Part shown: one piece after another, positions 12,523 through 22,839 of the stretch
How positions within the stretch are numbered: position 1 is the stretch's first letter
How the letters are laid out: the number at the start of each line of letters is the position of its first letter
Origin: Isoetes taiwanensis
Taxonomy: Eukaryota; Streptophyta; Lycopodiopsida; Isoetales; Isoetaceae
Direction of reading: 5' to 3'
Assembly: GCA_021234155.1 (NCBI GenBank)
Contig: JAJEKV010000062.1
Location: 8,012,425-8,076,424 of the forward strand
DNA: 64,000 nucleotides
Position numbers and translations under genes: made by a program
The notes under the pieces: generated by a model
The model's database searches: none
What the model saw: only the letters and a program-made list of their open reading frames with translations
What the model was told of the DNA's origin: nothing

Positions 12523-13620
12523 ATGGCTACGGCTTCCGAGGCAAGAATTAATCCGCGGCCACAAGGAAAAGTAATCACCGCTCCTGAAATTGGCCGTCCA
12601 GTTCTTAAGGGAACTCAGCCTAAGGTACTTCCCAAATCTCCCAAAATTTCTTCTCCGAAAAAAGACACTGTCAAGAAATCCCTGGATGCATTTGAAAAAG
12701 GTGCTCTCAAGAAATCCCTGGATGCATTTGAAAAAGGCGCTGTCCTGGATGCATTTGTCTTGACCGAGAAGATAGAATCTGTGAACATTGAGGTCTTTAA
12801 TCCGGCTCAAGATGCTTCAATTAAGTCAAGTGCTCGACTTTTCGACAGTAAGATTGATGAGAAAGAGCTCTATGCCGTAACATCGGCTGGGAAAGTGAAA
12901 AAGATTTCAATGCAGGGGCTGGAAGTTTCATCTCCCCTTATTAAATCGCCAAGGGGGGCTCAAATGCCAAAAGATTAAGCTTCCATTAGGTTCCCCTCGA
13001 TCTTCGGCAATAAATTCTCTAGCTTCTCCGGCTATAAGGTCCCCTGCCACACCAAGATCAGATAAGCTTTCTAGAACCAGAGGAGGTATGTGCCTGGCCA
13101 AAATTTCTCCAAATTCAGCTGCAGATTCGCCCAAAGTTCTGAAGAAAAGGTGCGGGTGGATCACATCACAAAGTGGTAAGGACATTTTTAACCAATGCTG
13201 ACAATCTGGTTTTCATCTTCAATGTGAATTGAATGCCAATTTTCCCGTGATTTTGCTGTAGACCCAGCCTATGTAGCTTATCACGATGAGGAGTGGGGAG
13301 TTCCTGTTCACGATGACAAGTACGAACTTAGTTTGTTTTTTTACCTTTTCATGTTACAATCCCAATATCTTATGGAAGTTGACTAGGTTAGTTTTACCTT
13401 TTGTACAGGAATCTTTTTGAGATGTTGATCTTAGCAGGAGCCCAAGCAGAACACAGCTGGTCTTCTATTGTAGTAAAGCGTGAGCAATATCGGTGAGTAC
13501 CTGCAACAATTTAAATTGATGTCCTTACAGACCTCTTTTTCTCCCTCAATTTTGTCCCCAATTCTGACAATTTTTATCTCCTTAGAGCTGCATTCATGTG
13601 CTTCAGGTACAAGGAATGCA
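12523..13620 (+). pseudogene. DNA-3-methyladenine glycosylase I (Tag family), 3'-truncated
   Basis: Tag-family enzymes excise 3-methyladenine from DNA, starting base-excision repair in the nucleus or organelles. Exon 1 (12523-13175) encodes a Lys/Ser/Pro-rich extension typical of plant homologues, with a duplicated KKSLDAFEKGA, then the zinc-ligand motif RCGW. Exons 2 (13262-13319) and 3 (13409-13492) give AYHDEEWGVPVHDD and LFEMLILAGAQAEHSW, then KREQYR. Exon 4 starts at 13586. All junctions are in phase with GT-AG introns. The position equivalent to E. coli Tag Glu38 is Ala. The exon 1 frame requires five rather than six Gs at about 12953-12958, an apparent homopolymer indel. The remaining catalytic half, including the C-terminal zinc ligands, is missing: unit A begins about 140 bp downstream. 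The family call is secure; the gene is a truncated 5' fragment. Confidence 0.85.
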
Positions 13621-14099
13621 TTGCATTAGCTTGAACTGTCTTAGATGATGAAGCAAGGAGACAGACAAAAACCAGGGCATGCATGAGAAATAGGGGTAGA
13701 AGCTGTATGGAAGCTGTAGAACAACCATTTTGACCATTTTCTAATGCCATTTTGTACATATGGAAGCTGTGTAAAAACTGAATTTGGTGGCAGTTGATAG
13801 CAAGCTTGATGAGGATAAAGAATGGTGGAAGTATGGGAAATACTAAAGGATTACTTAATAGCCATTGAAAGGAAATGATGGTTTTGTGAAATTGATTGAA
13901 CAATTGGCACAATAGAGAAGCATGGGAAGAAGAAACTTTGTGTATTATGAGCTTCAACCTATGTGCTTGACTAGAGCAAGCATGTACTTGAGCTCAAAAA
14001 CTATTGTTATGCTTTAATGCTAAAGCTTTACAACCCTCTCTAAATCTGTTCAATGCATTTTTCCACAAGATGTTAAAGATGTCCAAAGTGCCCAAGTAT

Positions 14100-14420
14100 T
14101 TATTAGTTCAACCTTTTGCCCTTTGATATAGATATGGCCTTTTGCCCATTGATATATTATGTGAACATTTTGCCCTTTGATATAGATGAGGCCTTTGGCC
14201 CTTTGATATAGATAATGTGCCAAAATACGAGCCAAGCAAAATCGCCTTGTCTTGGCACATTTTTTTGTCGGATTTTTGCATTGGGCACATTTTTTGTCAT
14301 AATGGCTCGGGGCACACGGCTATTTAGCTTAGGGTTGCAATAGCAATCTCGCTTGCCTTGGCACACTTTTTATCGGATTTTTGCCCTGGCACACTTTTTG
14401 TCATAATGGTTTGAGGCAGA
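14100..14420. repeat. Short tandem-repeat tract, unit A
   Basis: Variants of tttgccctttgatatagat recur four times between 14113 and 14215. They are followed by repeated ttggcacattttttgtc and gatttttgc phrases to about 14410. The same tract recurs in unit B at 38863-39150. It is just downstream of the Myb/SANT-like ORF and may be its 3' flank. Confidence 0.7.
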
Positions 14421-15336
14421 GTCTACCAAAGCATGTTGCACTTGGCACATGGAAATATGGGTATGTCTGCACTGTACTTTTTAAAGCGCTCCTCTGCTTG
14501 CATCTTTCACTATCTGCTTCATCATCTCGTTCATCATTTTCGTTTTCGTCATCTCCCGATGTACTTGCTGGACCATTCTCTTCATCGCTTTTAGTGGTTC
14601 CATCTACGAGGTAAACTGCTTCCTCAATCTGTTGTACATTGCTATCTTGCTGCTCTAAAGCTCGCCTCATATCGAGTATGCTATTCACTCTCTTCCATAC
14701 GTTTGAATAGGACATATCAATGTTCGCATTCTCATTCATAAATAGACGGGCGCATTTTGCAGCGGGCTGAACATCAGTGCCCTGACGTTCCATAAACATT
14801 GTCAGCAACGTATCCTGCTCATTTGTCCAGCGACGCTTTCGTGATGGCGGCTGCAGCCCGGCCTGCTCGTCACTTGCGCATTGTGCCAATGGCTGCAGTT
14901 GCGGAAGTTGCATTAGCGGACATGCCTGATACTGCATGCCAGTTGCGTACAGGCGCGTACTACTGTCTGTTCCTGTGCGGTGTAGTTGGATTGTGATTTC
15001 TGGGACTGCTACTATGTCATCTACACCAGATGAAGTGGCTGCATCTACCCTTATATGCTGCTCTATTTTTGCTTCCTCCCGTATGATAGACAACATGCTA
15101 GTCACTACTGTTGATGGGTTGGTGTGCACGTCTAGCCCAAGGGCCAGCTGGCTTTGTTTTGCACTCATCAATCTTTTTGCATGCTTTATTACTGTATGCG
15201 GGCAGACTTGAACATGCCTATGTTCTTGCAAGAATGCAACTGCCCTTCTTTGCGCTGATAACATCTTGTTTTCCTTCATGTCCCAAAATTGCAGCAGTAA
15301 CGGATCATCCTCCTTTTGCCAGCGCTCATACACCAT
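14401..15336 (-). CDS. Myb/SANT-like DNA-binding protein, unit A
   Basis: This is an open frame of about 311 residues. Residues around 165-220 read KRRWTNEQDTLLTMFMER and, after a spacer, SNVWKRVNSIL, fitting a three-helix Myb/SANT-like DNA-binding domain with spaced Trp/aromatic positions. An acidic Glu/Asp/Asn-rich tail follows. The first part has a basic QRRAVAFLQEHRH helix. A good 3' splice site (tggttttacag) precedes the ATG by about 10 bases, so an upstream exon may exist between 15370 and 16300. Proteins of this type accompany transposases in Harbinger-like elements or act as host regulators; no transposase pairs with it clearly here. The frame is intact in unit A and broken in unit B. 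Confidence 0.55.
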   Translation of the reverse strand: MVYERWQKEDDPLLLQFWDMKENKMLSAQRRAVAFLQEHRHVQVCPHTVIKHAKRLMSAKQSQLALGLDVHTNPSTVVTSMLSIIREEAKIEQHIRVDAATSSGVDDIVAVPEITIQLHRTGTDSSTRLYATGMQYQACPLMQLPQLQPLAQCASDEQAGLQPPSRKRRWTNEQDTLLTMFMERQGTDVQPAAKCARLFMNENANIDMSYSNVWKRVNSILDMRRALEQQDSNVQQIEEAVYLVDGTTKSDEENGPASTSGDDENENDERDDEADSERCKQRSALKSTVQTYPYFHVPSATCFGRLCLKPL

Positions 15337-15369
15337 TGTGGACAGTCCCTGTAAAACCACAATATTAGA

Positions 15370-16310
15370 TCAAGGTAGAAATTGATACATGCGGTACTAA
15401 ATTTAATTAAAAACAAATATTCTAGAATTTGATTACATGCTAAGATCTTTTTAGAATGCACAAAAAAATTGTAGATTGCCTTTATTGACAAGACAAAAAA
15501 GAAAAAGGTAAAAAGTGTCATATAACAGTACAGCTAACTACACTACAATCCTATACTGCAATAGAATGACCCATCTGCCATACCATTTCGCTTGAGTCCA
15601 ACATATCGATTTAGAATAAAAAGAAAACAATTGGCACCATGTTTTGCAACTCTCTCATCCAATATCAAGCTAGAAAAAAGCTTACGGACCAGCTTATGCA
15701 TCTAGAACATGAATTATGTACAAAATCAAGGGATCTTCTAGCCTACCAGTTTTCATTTTGTGCATGAGGATTTACGCCACTTATTATGAATCTTAGGTTA
15801 GCCAATAATCAAAGAATCTAACATCTATTAAACCAACACTAAAACATTAAACATTCTCAAAACCAAGCCTTTACCCAAAGCTCTACACCCAACCAAACTA
15901 CTCACCTAGCAATATCAGGCTGAAATATAAAGACATGCCTGACAATCAATTACCTCTTGTACCTCCTTTATCGACCTAGCAATCCTCAATATGATACACC
16001 AAAAACCAGGTCCTAGGATACTAACAGGATATTAAACAACAACAGCAGAAGCTCTAGAAAAAAGTAATAGCTTTCTAGGAATCCAGTTGAAGGCGGAATG
16101 AGTAGAGCAGTCTTTCTTGACCCCCTATCACTCTTCCGGCCATAACTCTCTTACTCGGAGGAGTTATGGGAAATGCAGCCCCAATTCAGAAACTAGACTC
16201 GAACACGATTCCAATGAAGTAAGGGTCACCTCAATCCGAGCTGTAATTGCGGAGATATCACCCGATTGAATTTCAGGTTTTATTTATAGAACCCTCTGCG
16301 ATTTCAACCT
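15370..16310. other. Non-coding stretch upstream of the Myb/SANT-like ORF
   Basis: No coding signal is seen. It may be intron or 5' flank of the minus-strand Myb/SANT-like gene. The tract is nearly identical in unit B (40115-41045), which suggests a recent duplication rather than selection. Confidence 0.4.
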
Positions 16311-16316
16311 TCTTTG

Positions 16317-16361
16317 ACCTGCCTTTGCCTTTGCCTTTTCCTTTTCCTTTGCCTTTTGTTC
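16317..16361. repeat. Pyrimidine-rich hexamer tract (CCTTTG/CCTTTT), unit A
   Basis: Six or more successive cctttg or cctttt units form a strand-asymmetric polypyrimidine run. The same tract occurs at 41060-41104. It lies about 300 bp upstream of the plus-strand RPA-like gene and could be a simple repeat or a Y-patch-like promoter element. Confidence 0.6.
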
Positions 16362-16658
16362 CCAACCATGACATATAATAACTCTATAAAAATGGTGGAG
16401 GAGCAAGCCTTCAACCATCAACAACTAAAACCCCATTGCTTGTTGTCGTTAACCTCCATTGCTTGTCCTCATTCCTTTCGCATCCCATTAATCGGCCTCA
16501 CCTCTGCCGGATAACATCATCCGGTGGCACCAAGCGCACAACAAGCGGGGAATCTATGCACGTGCCTAATACAAAAACGATCCAAAAAACAACTTATTTG
16601 TTTGCTGCTCCTGGAAAAGAGATACATGTCCTCGTTCTAATCCAATACGAAAACTTCT

Positions 16659-17220
16659 ATGACCAACATCCAACAGTTATAGGCGTTAAATGTGGATGTA
16701 GGTGGACGAAAACAAGCAATGCACACAATCCGCGATGCTTCTGGCGGCGAGCAGGGCGTGGAATTACAAATCGTGTTGAGACCGAGGTTTTGGGTCTCCA
16801 TATGTAATTTCGGTTGTAAGGAAGAGAAACCCATTGTATGCAGTGCGGAGATTGTGTGAATACCATAAAGATTGAGGAGGAACACCGTGACACCCATTGA
16901 AGGGCACGGAGTTACGCTCTCCTTATTGCCCGCAGGCGGTTAAACGTCCTTTGTTAAGTCGCGACCATGACCAACCCATTCCGTCAACCTTGCTGGTTGC
17001 TATTGTCGGGGTCAAAGAACATATGATGTTCCCTTGTTTGCTAATCGTGAGATGGGTGTGACAAAAAGGATGTCGCGAGAATTAAAGTTACGGCACGAGC
17101 AGGGCACATGTGTTTGACAAGCTCAAACACTTGTTTCTTTTAGGACATAAACCCATTGTATTATATTCAAGACCCTAAAGGCCAAAGACGTTCGCGGGCG
17201 GACTAGCTTAACATCTATAG
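16659..17220 (+). pseudogene. 5' half of RPA1-like gene, plus-strand palindrome arm, unit A
   Basis: This is homologous to the plus-strand gene at 41401 in unit B but heavily disrupted, mostly at CAG/CTG-rich positions. The OB-fold part corresponding to DKLKHLFLLGHKPIVVFK is still recognisable. It ends at atctatag, where unit A continues into an inverted copy of the 3' half, so this 5' half is not joined to its own 3' exons in unit A. Confidence 0.65.
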
Positions 17221-18245
17221 CAATGATTTGGAGTCCGTGGTTGAGCTCAAATGTGCATTTACTCCGGCTCTTCGTATGCTTTGGCTGAATGATCGAGGAT
17301 CTGCTTTCATTGTAGCTAATAAAACTCCTAATGGGTAATGGAGAAATTTATCAAGCAATGCTCCTACCATTGTGACATGTAGCGTGTTGGATCCATTAAT
17401 CGATGTCGCCCGAACATTGTTAACTCTTACGTCATGTAATAAATCGTTCCTCGCGACGCGTCGTCGCGGAGACCGGTCCTAAGACTACCTTGTTGCAAGC
17501 ATCCGGACGTCTTGGCGACCTTGTTTTCGCCCGGTTATGTTCAATCTTAATGTGCCTAAGATCTGTACATGCAAGGATGTTTGATTAGTAGAGAGTCTGT
17601 ATGAAAGAAGGTAAAAGCGAAGACAATTTTGGCTTAGTTTTAGTAGCGAAGATATACATTGGTATTTTGTAGAGCGTGTCTTTGCAAAGACTTCATTTGT
17701 GAGTGTTGCTACTACGTCATCGTCTGGGAAACCATAAATCATCCAGAAACCAACTTGACAGTACGTCCTCTATAATCTTGAATGCCATTGTAGCTTTTAT
17801 AGATGTTAAGCTAGTCTGGCCACGGAACGTGCTGGCCTTTAGGGTCTTGAATACGACAATGGGTTTATGTCCTAAAAGAAACAAGTGTTTGAGCTTGTCA
17901 AACACATGTGCCTGTTCAGGCCAGAACTTTAATTCTGCGACATCCTTTTTGTCGCACCCATCTGTGACTAGCAAATAAGGGAACATCGTATATTCTTTGA
18001 CCCCGACAATAGAAACTAGCAGGTTGACGTGTATGGGTTGGTCATGGGTCGCGCTTTTTAACAATTGGTATGTTTTGCACTATCTGTGGGCAATAAGGAG
18101 AGCAGAACTCGAGGCCCTTCGGGTGTCACTTCAGTGTTCCTTTAAATCTTTATGGTGTTCACACAATCTCCGTACTCGTACAATGGGTTTCTCTTCCTTA
18201 CATCGAAATTACGTATGGAGACCCAAAAACTTGGTCTCAACACGG
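16772..18245. repeat. Palindrome of RPA-like sequence, unit A (arms about 448 bp)
   Basis: The left arm 16772-17220 is the reverse complement of the right arm 17798-18245. The 577-bp loop 17221-17797 holds the 3' half of the RPA-like gene on the minus strand. In unit B the equivalent loop (41960-42531) has the opposite orientation. Transcription through both arms would give a long hairpin RNA. Confidence 0.9.
17221..18245 (-). pseudogene. RPA1-like gene, middle and 3' part, unit A; 5' exon separated by the transposon
   Basis: Read on the minus strand, 18245-17798 gives VSIVGVKEYTMFPYLLV, DGCDKKDVAELKFWPEQ and FRGQTSLTSI, an OB fold like RPA1 DNA-binding domains. The loop then gives the DBD-C-like part. 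The matching 5' exon (MTNIQQYRALNVDVV) lies at 25977-25875, and the 7.6 kb transposon (18252-25874) sits exactly between them. RPA1 binds single-stranded DNA in replication and repair, and plant Helitrons also carry RPA-like genes; host origin and transposon origin are both possible. This copy is disrupted by insertion plus frameshifts. Confidence 0.65.
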
Positions 18246-18251
18246 TTTGTA

Positions 18252-18280
18252 CATTAGAGAAAATTTGGGGTCTCATATGG
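18252..18280 (+). repeat. Left terminal inverted repeat of transposon A
   Basis: This 29-bp TIR begins CATTAG and ends TCATATGG. It is identical to the reverse complement of 25846-25874 and to the unit B ends. Confidence 0.9.
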
Positions 18281-18419
18281 ACCTCCTAAGAGACTAAAAA
18301 TATTTTTTTCTTTTTTTATCCACGTCATATCATCTCATTTTCTCTTAACCATTATTATAGAGAGAGAAGATATCTTGAACCATCTAATTCCATATCTAAT
18401 GGATATTCACATGTGTATA

Positions 18420-18521
18420 GGTCTATTTTGGGCGTGTGAAAATATTCGTGCACGAAGAGAGGGTTTATTAGGTCTATTTTGTGCGTGTGAAAAGATTTGT
18501 GCACGAAGGGAGGGTTTATTA
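18420..18521 (+). repeat. Subterminal 51-bp tandem duplication in transposon A
   Basis: Two units of 51 bp (18420-18470 and 18471-18521) share ggtctattttg, gcgtgtgaaaa, gtgcacgaag and gagggtttatta. Each unit equals 17 codons, so a short open frame runs through both. Position about 170 bp inside the terminus suggests possible transposase-binding repeats; coding use is less likely. Confidence 0.75.
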
Positions 18522-18725
18522 GATGCTCGTGCGGGGAATCTTGACGTGCCTTGGGAGTTAGAGTTCTCCATCGAGAACTGGAGATAATTCTGTTTGATCT
18601 CTTCTTAATGCAGGTTTCTCAAACCAAAGGCAGCTCTTTGTAAGTATACTTGGCCTCTATTTCAAATTCTAGCATTTGAATTCAATTTGAATTACACTTC
18701 CCTTACGGCAGCAGATCTCACTAGC

Positions 18726-18734
18726 TTATAAAAG
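18726..18734 (+). promoter_or_regulatory. TATA-box-like element for the transposase gene, unit A
   Basis: ttataaaag lies about 45 bp upstream of the transposase ATG at 18779 and is conserved in unit B (43452-43460). Confidence 0.45.
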
Positions 18735-18778
18735 ATGGGCAATTTTAGATTTAGATTTTTTCTTTTGTATGCCTTTCT

Positions 18779-21362
18779 ATGGCTCAAATTAGGATCAATC
18801 TACCTTCTGATGAGTATGCCCAGACAACAAATAAAAGGAGAGGTAGCTTGCTTAAGGATGTAGATGCAAATTTACTACGCATGTCCGGTGCAAAGAATGC
18901 TGATCTATGGTGTAAGGGAGAGATCTATCCATGTAATCCTCTAACAGGTAGAACTCCAAACTTTAATTCAGTTTCAGGTTTGGTTATATTTGCCTGTGAA
19001 GGAAAGGGAGGATTGCTTGGTTATGTTGAGAGCATGGTCCAGTACAATGGACAATTGACATTTCACCTTAACAATCTGAATTTGAGCATACAGCAGAAGC
19101 AAAATGAGATCTTCTCTTTACAAGGTAAAATGGATGAGAGCCATAGTAAAGTTAGCCACTTACAAAAGAGAATTGAGCAGTTAGAGCAAGATAAAATTCT
19201 GATGGAATTCGTGATCAAACAACAGGAGAATGAATGTTGTATCCTACAATCTGAAGCTCAGAAAAATAAGAGGCGGATTTGCTCATTAGAAATTAGATTG
19301 AAAAGGCTAAAAAAGACTTCACTTGGCCTTCGTGAAAGGAAGAAACATTTAAAGCCAATTGAGCAACTCAATTTCAAATGTGGAGCTGCTAAGAGGAGAA
19401 TCTATGCAGTGCGCCAAGTGCTCCATACAAATAAAACTAAAGGAATAATACGGGAAAATGTGGGGCAAGTTTTGAAGAAATTTGTGACTAATGATGAAAT
19501 TATTGCAATGCTAAAGCAGCCCTGTAATGTGAGCTTGCGAAAGAGCATAATTGAGATGGTAATAGGAGAAATTTATGCTAAAGTGGACGTTGATGCTGTG
19601 CATGTGATTCTGCTGGAATTAGCCAGCAAGGCTATAGACTCCTCTTTAAACCATTCTATGATGCCTTAAAGGCTTTAGGCACAAAGAAAATAACCATTCC
19701 AAGACCTTACTACATGGAGAAGATAAGGGCAAGAAAGAATGTATCAGTTAATGAGATTTTGGGCAGCATGCACTCTCTAGAGTCGGGTACTCCAAGCATT
19801 ATTTCAAAATCTTCAAAGGGTAAGTGATCAGATGATGCTGATATAATAGGGCTAAATGCAAGTAATAATGTCTGGTTTGATTTAGAGAAGGTTCTAAAAT
19901 TTATGGTTGTTTATTACAACTTGAGAGAAAGTGACGTTGGGGGAAAGCTAGAGATCTGCCTAAAACTTGATGAAATGGAGCTCACAAGCAAGAAAGAATT
20001 TGAGAGAGTATCTTTAACGCTCATGAACAAAGCACTTTCAGCCCTTTATGATGAACAGAGGCAATTGAAGAAAAAGGAGAGAGATCCGGAATGGTTTTCT
20101 GTTCAATCGGAAGATTATACATGGTGGTTAGGAATGTTTCAAGTAAAGAAGGAAAATTACGAAGTATTAAAGTGGGTTTTTGACCAGACTGATATTCCCA
20201 AGCTCATAGGCATGTACAACAGCGGTGAGAAGTTACATGTTGAGGGTTATGGTGCATTTGTAGTTAACTTTCACTTGGCATCTGATCTAAAGACAGAAAA
20301 ATGTATGTACAACATTAGCTCCTCGGGTGCAAAAACTACAAAGAATTGTACTTATTGTTGTCATACTTTGAAAGTGAAGGGAGGACCATCCAGGAGCACT
20401 TTGTCATGTAACCAAAATGCTCCACCAAATCGTGATAGAAAGGATAAATTATTTCAGCCAATTTTACCTATTCCTTTAGAACAAGTTCGTATTTGTACAT
20501 TACATGCCTTGGTTCGAATTGTTGAGAGGATGATTTGGCATTCTGAATGTTTTGTGTGGAATATAAGAAATGAGAAGGAGCAGTTGGAAGGTATAGCGCG
20601 TGTGGAAAAGGTTCTTTCTGATGCTGGATTGCATGGTGGCTGCATGAAATTGGAGAAGGATACGAAGCGATCCAATGGTAGAAGCTCTGTTCCAGCAAAA
20701 GTTTCTATTGGCGGTGACAAAGCGAAGCGTTTTTTAAACAATGTGCATAGTGTGAGTAAAGGGATGTTTGGATTTGGGAAGATGTTAGTCGAAAATTTGA
20801 AAGGGATAGGGCCGACAGTTGCATGCGAGAAGCAAGGAAGTTACATGCTTGGAATGCAATGTCTGATCTTAATGCACTTTTACAAAAACCATATTTCAAT
20901 GATGCAGATAAGCAAACATTTCATGTGGTCGAAAGTAACTTTGCTGAAGCATACATAAGAGCATGGGGAGAGTGTGAAGTTACACATTACATCCATATAA
21001 TATATGCACATGCTCCCTGGTTCGCAGATAAATATGGCAGCCTTGCCATTTGGAACACTCAAGGGATGGAAAAATCCCATAAGCAGGCAAAAATGGCTTT
21101 CAATAGGAAGACCCAACGTGGTGGATGTCATGGAAATGATAAAGCAAACCCGCTCATACAAATGGGCCAATGGTTTTACAGAAAAGTACTTACTCGCCAT
21201 GAGCAAAACATGGCAAGAAGAGCTTCCCCGGTAGTTCATATTGCCATGGCAGAAGTTGCAAAGAAACGAAAGCAAGATGCTTGGAAAAACTCTGATGCAA
21301 GTAACAAATCACGCGAGTGGAGAGAAAAGAGGCGAAGGTGTGGGAGAAGGTATTGTTTATAA
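18779..21362 (+). CDS. Putative DDE transposase, unit A (interrupted frame)
   Basis: Three consecutive frames form one protein of about 860 residues. The N-terminal part (MAQIRINLPSDEYAQTTNKR) is followed by a coiled coil (about residues 100-160) with heptad Leu/Ile/Gln. Candidate catalytic residues are Asp in ICLKLDEMEL (about 19970), Asp in NFHLASDLKTEK (about 20285) and Glu in WNTQGMEKSHKQAKM (about 21069). Between them are a CTYCCH zinc-like motif and CTLHALVRIVERM. The downstream NRKTQRGG and basic tail fit DDE transposases. Breaks: a frameshift near 19600, an in-frame TGA at 19827-19829 also present in unit B, and a frameshift near 20791-20825 at CTG/CAG positions where unit B reads through. 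The DDE assignment is inference. Confidence 0.6.
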
Positions 21363-22335
21363 TCTTTATTACGCCCTGTAATGTGCAACATCCTCGAACA
21401 GCAGGTTTGTGTTCATGATGCTAGTGTCTTCATTATTATGCCAGTCCCTGATTATGCTAATGCTAGTTTATTATATGACAGGGTTTAGGATGCTAATCCC
21501 AATGCATGCATGCTACTAGAAGGCATGCATATTATGTTGCAGCAGCGTGAGACCTGCAGCAGCCTTGCATATTATAAGTGGCCATGTTTGTAAAAGATGC
21601 AAAATTCAATTCTCTGGTAGAAATAAGGCAAGGTTCTGTGTTTTAAATGCATGTTATATTTCAGAATAATATGCCTAGCAGTTATCCTCAGACACCTTGC
21701 CCAAGATACGGTTTCAGATCTGGATCCAACAGCCTGGCACAAGGTATTTTTCTTCAAAGTATCTTCTCTAAAGTGAAATGGCAAATGATGTTGTTCCTCT
21801 TGCTTTCTGTTCCTCTACCAGATTAACTTGCATTTGAGGATTCGATGAAATTTACATACAGTTGGCCTTTCATGTGTTGTAAGATGTGAAGACATTGGTT
21901 ACTGTTTGAAGACATTGGTTACTTGTGAAGATGTGAAGACTTGCATCAACTGTTTGGTGAGGAAAAACTAAATTCTGCAAACAATTGAAAGAGGACCCTA
22001 AATATGAGGCACAAAGAGCTTCCTCAACAAGAGCTTATGGAACAGAGCAAAGGGCATCAGTTCACTTAGGATCATTCAACTTGTTTACACATAGCAAAAA
22101 AGACAGTTATAAATTACACATTTGTTTACACATTACAAAAATGCCAACTTGTTTTCACATAGCAAAAAAAGACAGTTATATTATGTTATATCAAAATGTC
22201 CAGTACATATGTTCACAACCCTGTTCTGTAGCCGAAAAACTAAAAAGCATAAAGTATAATATACTGCATAAGATAAAAAGCATACTGCAGATACTACAAT
22301 GAAGATAAAGAGCAAAAGATAAACTGCAGATCACT

Positions 22336-22590
22336 TTAATCAGGCATCTTGAGCACTATTTTGAGGGCACCGTCTCCATCAACTTCAATCTTCATCTTCA
22401 GAAGGCGTTCCTCATGCAAGCAGGAACGATCTACCCAATGCTGCACTTTTCCAGAAACCAAAACTCCTTCGGTTTGCAAAACCATCACCTTGGGAACAAG
22501 CAACCAGAGCTCTTGCACTAATTTTTGGCGCTTTTGAGAAGAAGCGGCAATTCCTCCATTGGCCTCTTAAGGGTGATCTTAGTCCGCCAT
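22336..22590 (-). CDS. Small transposon-encoded protein of the MARTK/HWVDR family, unit A
   Basis: The C-terminal half is open and reads KVMVLQTEGVLVSGKVQHW, then VDRSCLHEERLLKMKIE, ending LKIVLKMPD. The start in unit A reads ATGGCGGAC because two bases are missing relative to unit B (ATGGCGCGGAC), so the N-terminus is broken here. The consensus length is about 84 residues. A decayed paralogue lies at 580-911. The function is unknown. Confidence 0.5.
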
Positions 22591-22839
22591 ATCTAGAGGA
22601 TGTCGGGATGAGTGAAGCAATGCAACCAAATTGCTCACAATTTATTCAAAATTTTGCATGCGAAAATGATAGGACCTATATAGATCCTATAGACAAAAGG
22701 TAGGCTATAAATTATTATTCGATAGGACCTATATAGGATATTCTTAGAATATTCTACTTTTATTTTTGGGGGGTAGTGTATGTGGTAAGTTTTTTTATAT
22801 AAGTTTTTTTTTTTGGGTAGTGTATGTGCGGTCATCATG

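Noticed and set aside
12271-12810. 179-codon minus-strand ORF over the glycosylase exon 1
   Set aside because: It is antisense to an exon that splices into a recognisable Tag domain and has no motif of its own.
14799-15368. Plus-strand ORFs opposite the Myb/SANT-like gene
   Set aside because: They mirror the coding strand and lack domains. The minus frame has the tryptophan-spaced DNA-binding pattern and a splice acceptor.
20454-21275. Minus-strand ORFs across the transposase gene
   Set aside because: They are antisense shadows of the plus-strand frame that carries the conserved motifs. The same applies to 45177-45969.
21985-22302. 105-codon ORF downstream of the transposase
   Set aside because: It spans an imperfect tandem repeat (acacatagcaaaaaa-gacagttata) and low-complexity AT-rich DNA. 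No domain.
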